Positions 24,791-32,439 of a stretch of 64,000 nucleotides of DNA are shown here, in pieces. The position numbers were made by a program, and so were the translations under genes. The stretch is from Paraburkholderia caribensis (lineage in GTDB: Bacteria > Pseudomonadota > Gammaproteobacteria > Burkholderiales > Burkholderiaceae): positions 1,302,001 through 1,366,000 of the forward strand of contig NZ_CP026102.1 of assembly GCF_002902945.1 (NCBI RefSeq), read 5' to 3'. The first letter of the stretch is position 1. Each line of letters begins with the position of its first letter. Below the pieces are notes generated by a model. That model was given only the letters and a program-made list of their open reading frames with translations. It did no database searches and was not told the DNA's origin.

Positions 24791-25853
24791 ATTGAGAAGT
24801 TCCTTTCAAAGAGCCTATGTTCAGCGAGCCGTTGTGAGTCGGCCCGGCGGATGCGGGGAGGTCGAACGGCGCGCTCGGGCTTGCGTCGGCTGCGGTGCTG
24901 GCGGCTTGCGGATCGCGATCGGCGAGCGCCTCGAGCAGCGTCGCCGAAGGCACGAAGAACAGTCCGCCCGTGGCGGCGCGGCTGAAGTCGAGCAGCCGGT
25001 CGTAGTTGCCGGGCGGGCGTCCGACGAACATGTTCTCGAGCATCTTTTCGATGGGATCGGGCGAGCGCGCGTAGCCGATGAAGTACGTGCCGAACTCGCC
25101 GGAGCCGGGCCGCCCGAACGGCATGTTGTCGCGCAGAATCTTCACTTCCTGTCCGTTCTCGACGAGCGTCGTCAGCGAACTATGCGACGAGGTCGGCTTG
25201 ACGGCGTCGTCGAGCTCGATGTCGGAAAGCTTCGTGCGGCCGATGATGCGCTCCTGTGTCTCGACGGACAGCGCATTCCAGCCCGCCATGTCGTGCAGGT
25301 ACTTCTGCACGAGCACGTAGCTGCCCGATACGAATTCGGGGTCTTCGTCGCCGATCATCGTGAAGTCGACGGCATCGCGTCCCGTCGGATTCTCGGTGCC
25401 GTCGACAAAACCCACCATGCTGCGCAAATCGAAATAGCGAAAACCATGCACTTCGTCGACGACCTTGACCGACTCGCCGAGCCGGTTCACCAGTTGCGTG
25501 GCGAGTTCGAAGCACAGGTCCATCTGGTCGGCGCGGATATGCAGCAGGATGTCGCCCGGCGTGGCGATCGCGCGGCGCTCGCTCGGGCCGAACTCGCGAA
25601 ACGGGTGCAGTTGCGCAGGGCGGGGCGCGCCGAACAGCGTGTCCCACGCGCCGGAACCGAAGCCGACCACGCACGACAGGTTGCCGGACGGCACACGCTT
25701 GCCGACCGAGCGGACGAGCGCGGCGACGTCGGCGCACCATGCGCGCGCGGTGGCGGCATGCTCTTCGCCCTGGGCCAGCGTGGCAACGATGAAAATCGCG
25801 CTGCGGTTGATGGGGGTGGTGACGGCTTGGGGTTCTGGAATGTCGTTGGGCAT
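24783..25853 (-). CDS. DyP-type haem peroxidase, encapsulin cargo
   Basis: The 356-residue dye-decolourising peroxidase carries the signature GFVDGTENP with the catalytic Asp at 151, and IGYARSP further on. After about residue 310 an Ala/Ser/Pro linker leads to a C-terminal NIGSLKGTS, the encapsulin-targeting peptide pattern (LxIGSLKG). It uses peroxide to oxidise substrates, here inside the shell. Start at MPNDIPEPQA has AGGA about 10 nt upstream; an ATG 24 bp earlier lacks one. The gene is directly upstream of, and overlaps, the shell gene. The DyP-encapsulin pair is well known from Brevibacterium and mycobacteria. Confidence 0.95.
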   Translation of the reverse strand: MPNDIPEPQAVTTPINRSAIFIVATLAQGEEHAATARAWCADVAALVRSVGKRVPSGNLSCVVGFGSGAWDTLFGAPRPAQLHPFREFGPSERRAIATPGDILLHIRADQMDLCFELATQLVNRLGESVKVVDEVHGFRYFDLRSMVGFVDGTENPTGRDAVDFTMIGDEDPEFVSGSYVLVQKYLHDMAGWNALSVETQERIIGRTKLSDIELDDAVKPTSSHSSLTTLVENGQEVKILRDNMPFGRPGSGEFGTYFIGYARSPDPIEKMLENMFVGRPPGNYDRLLDFSRAATGGLFFVPSATLLEALADRDPQAASTAADASPSAPFDLPASAGPTHNGSLNIGSLKGTSQYE

Positions 25854-26099
25854 CGGACCATGTCCTGTTGAAACCATTGCGGATTGCGTCGTGGCAGAAA
25901 AGGTGCCGGATTAGGAGAGTACCTCGAACATGGGGTGTTTGTCGTACGAGAGGTCGGAGCGGCCGCGTGGGAAACGCGGCGCCGCGCTCAGGTCGGACCG
26001 ACGTGACGTGATGGTGCGGCAAGCCGCCTTGTCATGCTTTTGCGGGGCGCGCGCGATTCTGAAATCGCACGGTGGGCCGGGTCGCCGGACGCACGACGT

Positions 26100-26633
26100 T
26101 CAACTCCAGTCGTCCATGTCGTGTTTGATCGTATGACGGTTGGCGATCAGCGTGTCCACGCCCGGTTCGTTGCTCATCGCCCGCCGGATCGCGAGTTTGG
26201 TTGCTTCGTAGTTCGTGCGGTACATGTCCTTCTTGTCGAGATTCGCATCGGTGACGCAGCGCGGATCGATCCAGACCAGACTGACGATGCATAGCTCATT
26301 CGCCTGGTCTTTCGGCAAGATGCCTTCGATCAGGCAATCGACGATCGCATCCGCCGTGGCCGATTGCACGACGCCGCCGAACAGTTCGATAGTCGCCATG
26401 TCGCGCAGCGTCACCTTGGGGACGATCATCGTCGCGGGCCGCACCATCTGGTTGCAGGCGCGAATCGCAAACATCGCCGTGTGCCCTTTGCTCTGCGCCA
26501 TCATGTTCGCAAACGCATGCCCGACCGGGCCGTCTACGCGGCCGATCAGGATTTCGGGCATGGCGTCCGTCACCTGGCCGGGCGCCGCGAAGACGGTGGC
26601 TTCACCGGCGCGGAATGTCAGATCGATGCTCAT
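26100..26633 (-). CDS. Formaldehyde-activating enzyme (Fae) homologue
   Basis: A 177-residue protein that aligns by eye along its length with Fae, which joins formaldehyde to tetrahydromethanopterin. Shared blocks are GEATV, ILIGRVDGPVGHAFAN, PKVTLRDM..IELFG, ADAIVDCLIEGILPKDQANELCIV and the strongly conserved YNYEATKLAI-type YRTNYEATKLAIRRAM. Two differences stand out: the conserved His before the I-G-P/R loop appears as Met (DAMPEILIG), and no other methanopterin-pathway gene is nearby. It may therefore be a Fae-like binding or sensing protein instead of the classical enzyme. The RBS is GAGG 8 nt before ATG. Confidence 0.85.
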   Translation of the reverse strand: MSIDLTFRAGEATVFAAPGQVTDAMPEILIGRVDGPVGHAFANMMAQSKGHTAMFAIRACNQMVRPATMIVPKVTLRDMATIELFGGVVQSATADAIVDCLIEGILPKDQANELCIVSLVWIDPRCVTDANLDKKDMYRTNYEATKLAIRRAMSNEPGVDTLIANRHTIKHDMDDWS

Positions 26634-26801
26634 CGTGAACCTCCTCGTTGATTGGACGATATGGGAGGTGCGATGAATGCAAGGGCGGTGCCATTGATTT
26701 CGACGCGCGGGAGCAGGGCGGCGCCGTCAGGCGCTTACGCACCCTGTTACGCAATATGTGCCGGGCTCGTGACAGAGTGACAAATGGCCGCGGAGTGCGT
26801 G

Positions 26802-27104
26802 CTACGCTGCGACAAAGACCGTCGCGCCCCGATCCTCGAAGTGCGCGGCGCTGCGAACGAAGCGGTACTTCTGGCCGCCAATTTCGAGGTGGTTACGTCC
26901 GCAGCGGGTCAGCCTGAGAATGTCGTCGACGATCGATGCACTGATCGCGCCGTGATACCGCCACTGATCCTGGGCCTTCGTCGCGTCGCCGACGTAGATC
27001 GCACAGAGGCCGTCGCACATCTGCATCACGAGCACGCTGCCGCCGTTATCGAGCGATATTTCCAGGTACGCGGCCAGCGTCAGCAGTGACTCGGTCGTCG
27101 GCAT
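26802..27104 (-). CDS. Hypothetical small protein
   Basis: A 100-residue frame from MPTTESLLTL, with a strong GGGGAAG ribosome-binding site 6 nt upstream that decides the start over an ATG 48 bp earlier. I do not recognise the family. It is a compact alpha/beta sequence (LAAYLEISLDNGGSVLVMQMCDGLCAIYVGD, HLEIGGQKYRFVRS) with no membrane segment. It stands at the edge of a zone of small unknown genes and near the IS element. Confidence 0.6.
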   Translation of the reverse strand: MPTTESLLTLAAYLEISLDNGGSVLVMQMCDGLCAIYVGDATKAQDQWRYHGAISASIVDDILRLTRCGRNHLEIGGQKYRFVRSAAHFEDRGATVFVAA

Positions 27105-27643
27105 GATGACTTCCCCAAGAAACGCAGCTTTGCGGGTGTCGTTCGGACTCACCCATCAACCGATCTGCCTGGTGGGGGCGGCCGGTATTTTTCAGAGCCC
27201 GGCGAGCAACGCGTTGATGTGCTCGGGACGCGTATCGAGCAAAACGGGCTTGACCAGCAAGGGCGCGAAAAGCGGTTCGCCCAGGCGGGTCATTGCCGGC
27301 GTCCGATGAACTGACGGATCGATGAGTCGCCGCGCCATGGTACTCCATGCATGGCCCATGCGCTGCGCATTCGGGCGGGCATCGGCGTCTACGTGAGATG
27401 CCCGTTTCAGGCGGGTGGAAAGCAAAGTTTCGCTGTACAAATGCCTGAATGCGCGTACGATGGACTGAGTCCTCGCACCTCGCGCTCATTTCGGTTTTCA
27501 TTTCCGTTATATCGCCCGCCTGAATGCACCGCAACGCTGTCGCCCGACAGTCGCGTGTGCGCCGATTCGCGACGCGGCCATTGGGTCCGCGCTCGTCCCA
27601 CCTGCATGATCTTCGCCGCACATTGCGGCTAAAGAGGTGTCTC
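27105..27643. other. Gene-poor stretch in accessory zone
   Basis: About 540 bp with one possible very short gene (27192-27338 on the minus strand, listed separately). GC content drops in places (27430-27520), unlike the flanks. I see no RNA gene, repeat or further convincing frame. Confidence 0.4.
27192..27338 (-). CDS. Possible 48-residue protein
   Basis: MARRLIDPSVHRTPAMTRLG and on to NALLAGL is preceded by TGGAG at a proper distance. A segment PLFAPLLVKPVLLDT is hydrophobic but broken by prolines. There is no homology that I recognise. The ribosome-binding site is the main reason for listing it; it may be chance. Confidence 0.3.
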   Translation of the reverse strand: MARRLIDPSVHRTPAMTRLGEPLFAPLLVKPVLLDTRPEHINALLAGL

Positions 27644-27934
27644 ATGGAAGCCGCTGCCTATCTGTACAGGGGGCTTGAAGTTCGTCTGCTCGTCTATCCG
27701 CGTCAACGCACGATGGCGGGAACGGGGCACAGCTACGATCAGGGCTTCGATGCCGCTGTCCGGATCAACGAACCAGGGCAGAAGGAAGTGGAAGGGCGCA
27801 GCCGCGTTTTTCAGCTCAAGGTTGAACACGGCTTTGAAAACATCGGCGATGCGAGAAGGGCGTCGACGGCTTATGCCGAACATCTCATCGATGCGTGCCC
27901 TTCGGGCCGAACCATCTGGGATGCCGAAGTGTGA
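27644..27934 (+). CDS. Hypothetical small protein
   Basis: A 96-residue protein starting MEAAAYLYRGLEVRLLVYP, preceded by AGAGG 7 nt upstream. It looks like a small alpha/beta domain: a strand-rich half (YRGLEVRLLVYP, FDAAVRIN, SRVFQLKVEH), then a helix ARRASTAYAEHLIDAC. I do not know a named family; proteins of this look are frequent in Burkholderiaceae accessory DNA (recollection, not checked). It lies in the small-gene zone before the IS. Confidence 0.55.
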   Translation: MEAAAYLYRGLEVRLLVYPRQRTMAGTGHSYDQGFDAAVRINEPGQKEVEGRSRVFQLKVEHGFENIGDARRASTAYAEHLIDACPSGRTIWDAEV

Positions 27935-28102
27935 GTAGCCGATGGTGCGCGCGGTGTTCGATGGTTCTACCGTGCATCGCGGGCGTGCTTCGATTGATGA
28001 CGGATGCCTGGCGTTGTTGGTTGGTGTGCATTGATGATACGCACGCCGCGAGTTTGCTGAAAACGGACTGTGTACTCGCGCAGCGCGCGATGGGAGCGTT
28101 GT

Positions 28103-28360
28103 ATGTATCTCGATTCTGCACTGTTTCGAATAGACCCTACGCCACGTCGAGCCGATGGCGAATACATGGCTCACGCCATGATCAGTGGTCCGCTGCCGGA
28201 CGGCCAGCCGTTCATCCATATGAGCGGTGATCTGGCGGGTTTCGATCTTCGCCAGGATGCTGTTCAGTATGCGACCGACTGGGCAAACGACTGGCTGCAG
28301 AAAAGCTTCGACGACTCGCGTGATGGGCCGCGCGGTTCGATGGGGATGAAGGATGTATAA
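28103..28360 (+). CDS. Hypothetical small protein
   Basis: An 85-residue protein starting MYLDSALFRI after GGGA 9 nt upstream. It has the same plan as the 96-residue protein at 27644: a strand-rich start, then GFDLRQDAVQYATDWANDWLQKSF, a terminal helix. The two may be distant relatives, but the sequence likeness is too weak to claim. It ends 87 bp before the left end of the insertion sequence, in unusually AT-rich DNA. Confidence 0.55.
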   Translation: MYLDSALFRIDPTPRRADGEYMAHAMISGPLPDGQPFIHMSGDLAGFDLRQDAVQYATDWANDWLQKSFDDSRDGPRGSMGMKDV

Positions 28361-28447
28361 ACGGAAAGCTGGTGGTCAGGGTTCATGTCGTTTTGTGATT
28401 TGACATAAGATAAATTATCAACAAAAAATCTGTAGCGGCTCTATCCT

Positions 28448-28487
28448 AATGTCGTGTTCTGGCTATTTACAGATGTCGTGTTTCTGA
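28448..28487 (+). repeat. Left terminal inverted repeat of the IS
   Basis: Outer tip AATGTCGTG followed by a 27-bp block (28461-28487) that recurs inverted at the right end. TGTCGTGTT occurs twice within this end. Confidence 0.85.
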
Positions 28488-28532
28488 ACGCTGGCAAGCT
28501 GGCACCGTGCTGCAACCATGCGGGAGCCAGCC

Positions 28533-29960
28533 ATGAAGCCGGACACCACACTGGTGAGTCTGAGCATGCGCGAACTGGACAGGCTGAAGGTTATCCAGGC
28601 CATCGTTGAGATCGGCCTGAAGCCCGGCCGTGCCGCCGAACGGCTGGGCCTGACCGTGCGCCAGGTCGAACGTCTGGTGACCCGGTATCGGGAGCGTGGG
28701 CCATCCGGCGTGGCCTCCGGCAGACGTGGCCGACCGGGTAACCGCAAGCTCGACGCAGGGCTGGCGGTGCGGGCCCTGACGATCGTCCGCGAGCGCTACG
28801 CGGATTTTGGGCCGACGCTGGCGCGCGAGAAGCTCGAGGAATGTCACGGCATCCGGCTGGCCAAGGAGACGGTCAGGCGACTGATGACCGAGGGCGGACT
28901 GTGGGTGCCGCGCAAACAGCGTCCGCCGAAGCTCTACCAGCCACGGGCGCGGCGCGCCTGCCTGGGCGAACTGGTGCAGATCGACGGCAGCGATCACCGC
29001 TGGTTCGAGGACCGCGCGCCGGCCTGCACGCTGCTGGTGTATGTCGATGATGCGACCAGCCGGCTGATGCAGTTGCACTTCACGGCCACCGAGTCGACCT
29101 TCAGCTATTTCGAGGCGACGCGCGCGTACCTCGAGCGCCATGGCAAGCCGGTGGCGTTCTACAGCGACCGCGCGAGCGTGTTCCGCAGCACGTGCGCCGG
29201 CAAGACGGGGCGCAGCGTGACGCACTTTGGCCGCGCGATGTACGAACTGAACATCGATACGTTCTGCGCGAACTCGAGTTCCGCGAAGGGTCGTGTGGAG
29301 CGTGCGCACCTGACGCTGCAGGACCGGCTCGTCAAGGAGTTGCGCCTGAAGGGCATCAGCACGGTCGCTGACGCCAACGCGTACGCGCCCTGCTTTATCG
29401 CGGCCTACAACGCGCGTTTCGCGAAGCCGCCGAGAAGCACGTTCGACGCACACCGGCCGTTGCGTGACGATGAGGATCTGGACCGGCTGATGACCTGGCG
29501 CGAGACGCGCCGTGTGACGAAGTCACTGACGGTGCAATACGACCGGGTCATGTACCTGCTGGAAGACACGCCGGCCAACCGCGCGCTGGTTCACCGCTAC
29601 ATTGACGTGTGGGAGTACCCGGACGGGCGCATCGAGATCCGCGCCGATGGTCAGGTGCTGGCGTGCCGGCGCTACGACAAGCTCGCGGAAGTCGATCAGG
29701 GCGCGGTGATCGAGCACAAGCGGCTGGCTCACGCGCTACAGGTCGCGCAGGCGCTGCAGGCGCAGCGTGATGACCGGCGCATCTCGGGCTCGCCGTCGCG
29801 TACCAACCGGGGCGTGGCACCGCGCGCGAAGGACCGGCTGCCCGGCACGAAGAAACCGCGCGAGTTCACGCGCGACGATCTGGATCAGGCAATCGTGCAG
29901 ATCGCGCAGCCCTCGAAGGCGCCTTCCACACCTGGCCAGCGGTCCGCACGCACTCACTGA
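28533..29960 (+). CDS. ISNCY/IS1202-type DDE transposase
   Basis: A 475-residue transposase from MKPDTTLVSL (an ATG 15 bp earlier is possible; the GGGAG at 28521-28525 favours this one). The order is: N-terminal helix-turn-helix (about 25-55, LKPGRAAERLGLTVRQVERL), a second HTH, then an RNase H-like catalytic core with Asp in VQIDGSDH, Asp in LVYVDDATSR and Glu in AKGRVERAH. The sequence is intact, so the element may be active. Confidence 0.92.
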   Translation: MKPDTTLVSLSMRELDRLKVIQAIVEIGLKPGRAAERLGLTVRQVERLVTRYRERGPSGVASGRRGRPGNRKLDAGLAVRALTIVRERYADFGPTLAREKLEECHGIRLAKETVRRLMTEGGLWVPRKQRPPKLYQPRARRACLGELVQIDGSDHRWFEDRAPACTLLVYVDDATSRLMQLHFTATESTFSYFEATRAYLERHGKPVAFYSDRASVFRSTCAGKTGRSVTHFGRAMYELNIDTFCANSSSAKGRVERAHLTLQDRLVKELRLKGISTVADANAYAPCFIAAYNARFAKPPRSTFDAHRPLRDDEDLDRLMTWRETRRVTKSLTVQYDRVMYLLEDTPANRALVHRYIDVWEYPDGRIEIRADGQVLACRRYDKLAEVDQGAVIEHKRLAHALQVAQALQAQRDDRRISGSPSRTNRGVAPRAKDRLPGTKKPREFTRDDLDQAIVQIAQPSKAPSTPGQRSARTH

Positions 29961-30046
29961 ACGGACTGACACGCCCTGCCCGTTCAATCCGCATCCTTCG
30001 ACACTGCGTGAGATTCAAACCATGAAAGACAGATCCAGACCCAACG

Positions 30047-30087
30047 TCAGAAACACGACATCTGTAAATAGCCGGCGCTACGACATT
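30047..30087 (-). repeat. Right terminal inverted repeat of the IS
   Basis: Bases 30047-30073 are the exact reverse complement of 28461-28487, and the tip CGACATT closes the element. The 7 bp between the two blocks differ from the left end. Confidence 0.85.
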
Positions 30088-30158
30088 TCAATCTGGCTTT
30101 GACAAAATCGAGTTTCCAAAAACAGAACCCGATAGAACCCAGACGCGCGAACGACACC

Positions 30159-31175
30159 TTATCCCAGCGACCTACGATACCGAATCCGCGCAGGCACCAG
30201 CCGCGAATCCGGCGCGCCGTCACCTTGAAGCAGAGCAAACACGCAACGCAGACTGTGCTCGGCCAGTTGTGCGCTGTCCTGGATAATCGCGTCGATCTTG
30301 AAAGGCAAACAGTCGAGCAGCTTATGGTCATCGAACGTCATCAGTTGTCCTGGCGCCTGCGCCAGTTGATGCGCGTCGTTCATAAACTGCAGAACGCCTT
30401 CGAGCAACGTAATCGAGCCTGCGAACAGCGCTTGCGGATATCGCTGGTGTTCGGCGAACCATGACTTCATCAGCTCGTAACCCGATTCACGCTGGTAGTC
30501 TCGCTCGAACACCCAGTCGGGTTGCTCTTCGAGACCATGTTGACGCAGCGCCTGCCGGTATCCAGCCAGACGGTCGCGGCTTGCCGACAATTCCGGCTGA
30601 CCGCCAAGATAGACCACCTCACGCGCGCCGCGCGCAATACTCTCGCCCACCAGTGTCGCGACCGTTTCAACCGCGTCGGTGACGACGTACGGTATCCGGC
30701 TCGACTCGACGCGTCGATCGGCAAACACGAGCGGCAGGCGCTTCATCCATTTCTCGTAGCGCTTCGCATCGCCCGTGCACGGCACCACGATCAGGCCATC
30801 GACCTGATGCGACACGAGGTGCGCGATGCCTTCCGTCTCGCGCACCGGGTTTTCATCGCTGGTGACGAGAACGAGCTGATATTGATAGCGTTCGCGGCAT
30901 TGCCATTCCATCGCTTGCGCCAGTGCTGCGTGCGCGGAGTTGGTCAAATCGGGAATCACGAGACCGATCGTATTGCTTCGACGTGTGCGCAACGCCCGCG
31001 CCGACTGCGAAGGCGTGAAATGATGGTCTTTGGCGACCTGCAGCACCCGCTCGACAGTCGCCGCCGATATCCGGTAGCGCTCGGCATAGCCGTTGAGCAC
31101 CATGCTGGCCGTGGTACGGGAAACCTTCGCGAGGCGGGCAATGTCGTCGATGGTCAGACGCTCGAACTGAGTCAC
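30159..31175 (-). CDS. LacI-family regulator, Cra/FruR-like, of ribose operon
   Basis: A 338-residue repressor with a GTG start behind AGGAAG. The DNA-binding head TIDDIARLAKVSRTTASMVLNG with AERYRISAATVERV and the later YLGGQPELSASRDRLAGYRQAL resemble Cra/FruR more than enteric RbsR. By position it closes the rbs operon, so it probably responds to ribose or a ribose phosphate (inference). The IS sits 72 bp beyond its stop codon, so the gene narrowly escaped interruption. Confidence 0.85.
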   Translation of the reverse strand: MTQFERLTIDDIARLAKVSRTTASMVLNGYAERYRISAATVERVLQVAKDHHFTPSQSARALRTRRSNTIGLVIPDLTNSAHAALAQAMEWQCRERYQYQLVLVTSDENPVRETEGIAHLVSHQVDGLIVVPCTGDAKRYEKWMKRLPLVFADRRVESSRIPYVVTDAVETVATLVGESIARGAREVVYLGGQPELSASRDRLAGYRQALRQHGLEEQPDWVFERDYQRESGYELMKSWFAEHQRYPQALFAGSITLLEGVLQFMNDAHQLAQAPGQLMTFDDHKLLDCLPFKIDAIIQDSAQLAEHSLRCVFALLQGDGAPDSRLVPARIRYRRSLG

Positions 31176-31211
31176 GCGGGCTTCCTGCAGGTCAATGAGT
31201 CAAGCGCAAGC

Positions 31212-31235
31212 GCACCGCTTCGGTGAGCGGTGCGT
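31212..31235 (-). terminator. Hairpin between rbsB and the regulator gene
   Basis: CGCACCGCT and AGCGGTGCG form a 9-bp stem with a 6-nt loop in the 178-bp gap after rbsB. No T-run follows, so it may weaken rather than stop read-through into the regulator gene, or protect the rbsB mRNA end. Confidence 0.45.
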
Positions 31236-31353
31236 GCGTACGATATAACTTCGTCGGGGATTCGCCGCCCAATCTCGATCGGAGGCAGAGGCAGGCGCGC
31301 AGCGACGTGAGTCCTGGCGCCTGATGGTACTACGGGAAGGGACAGATGAGAAC

Positions 31354-32322
31354 TTACTGCTTGTAGAGGTTCAGCGGCACCGGGATGAACTTGTCGACCG
31401 TCTGGCCATCGACCAGCTTCTTCGCCGTCTGCACACCGTACTGGCCGATCAGTTCCGGCTGCTGCTGCACGGTCGCCGCCATCTGGCCGCCCTTGACGGC
31501 CGTGATGGCGTCGCTGGTCGCGTCGAAGCCAACCACCGCCACGTTCTTCAGACCCGCCGCCTGCAGCGCCTTCACTGCGCCAAGCGCCATCTCGTCGTTC
31601 TGTGCGAACACACCCTGAATGTCCTTGTTGCTCTGGATGATGTTCTCCATCACCGACAGCCCCTTCGCACGATCAAAGTCGGCAGGCTGTTTTGTCGTGA
31701 TCTTCACGCCGCCCTTCGCCGCCACTTCGTCGTCGAAGCCGGCGCCACGCTCGTTGGCTGCCGACGAGCCAGGAATGCCTTGAAGCTCGACGATATTGCC
31801 CTTGCCGCCCAGTTTTTCGGTGAGGAAATCAGCTGCCATCTTGCCGCCGGCCTTGTTGTCCGAGGCGATGTGCGAGCTGACATCCGCGCCGTTCACGCTG
31901 CGGTCGAGCGAGATGACCTTGATGCCCTTGCTGGTCGCTTCCTTGACGACGTTCGCCACGGCCGACGAATCGGTCGGGTTGATCAGGATCACGCTGACCT
32001 TCTTTTCGATCAGGTCTTCTACGCTCGCCTGCTGCTTCGCGGGATCGTTCTGCGCGTCGACGGTGATCAGCGTCACGCCGTCTTTGGCAGCCTCGTCTTC
32101 CGCGCCCTTGCGCAGCGAGACGAAAAACGGATTGTTCAGCGTCGAGATCGACAGCCCGACCGTGATCGCGCCGTTTGCAGCCGGCGCCGATGCCGCGCTG
32201 GCCCCGGCATCCGCCGACGCAGCCGGGCCCTCCTTCGAGCACGCAACCAGACCAGCCATCAGCGTGCTTGCGCACAGCGCGGCGAAAAGCTTCGAGAATC
32301 GCGGCGAAACGGGTTTCTGCAT
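31354..32322 (-). CDS. rbsB: Ribose ABC transporter substrate-binding protein
   Basis: A 322-residue periplasmic binding protein. From MQKPVSPRF it has a lipoprotein-type signal (AALCASTLMAGLVACSKEG), an Ala-rich linker, then ITVGLSISTLNNPFFVSLRKGAEDEA, the RbsB start. NDPAKQQASVEDLIEKKVSVILINPTDS and VVGFDATSDAITAVKGGQMAATVQQQP are the hinge and sugar-site stretches. RBS GAAGAGGAAG precedes the ATG. It captures D-ribose for RbsAC. Confidence 0.93.
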   Translation of the reverse strand: MQKPVSPRFSKLFAALCASTLMAGLVACSKEGPAASADAGASAASAPAANGAITVGLSISTLNNPFFVSLRKGAEDEAAKDGVTLITVDAQNDPAKQQASVEDLIEKKVSVILINPTDSSAVANVVKEATSKGIKVISLDRSVNGADVSSHIASDNKAGGKMAADFLTEKLGGKGNIVELQGIPGSSAANERGAGFDDEVAAKGGVKITTKQPADFDRAKGLSVMENIIQSNKDIQGVFAQNDEMALGAVKALQAAGLKNVAVVGFDATSDAITAVKGGQMAATVQQQPELIGQYGVQTAKKLVDGQTVDKFIPVPLNLYKQ

Positions 32323-32439
32323 TGTCTTCCTCTTCTTCCTTGTGTGGTGAAACCGGGTTTTGCTGTCCAGCAATCGGTAATAGATAAAGCGGACAAAACT
32401 CTGGGGAACGGCACTACGCCCTTCCCTCGTCGACCTGCG

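Larger units (their letters stand above)
28448..30087 (+). mobile_element. IS1202/ISNCY-like insertion sequence
   Basis: A 1.64-kb element bounded by inverted ends. The tips are AATGTCG (28448-28454) and CGACATT (30081-30087). Slightly inside, 28461-28487 is a perfect 27-bp inverted match to 30047-30073. Each end carries a second internal copy of TGTCGTG. One transposase gene fills most of the interior. I found no direct target-site duplication in the flanks, so the exact boundary may differ by a few bases. Confidence 0.85.

Noticed and set aside
25972..25990. Terminator hairpin (GCCGCGT-GGGAA-ACGCGGC) after the Fae homologue
   Set aside because: The stem is perfect but lies 110 bp beyond the stop codon and has no T-run; not strong enough to call.
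27351..27632. Possible 93-residue gene on the plus strand
   Set aside because: Low-complexity, no ribosome-binding site, overlaps a slightly better minus-strand candidate.
28380..28450. Target-site duplication flanking the IS
   Set aside because: Compared up to about 30 bases on each side and saw no matching direct repeat.
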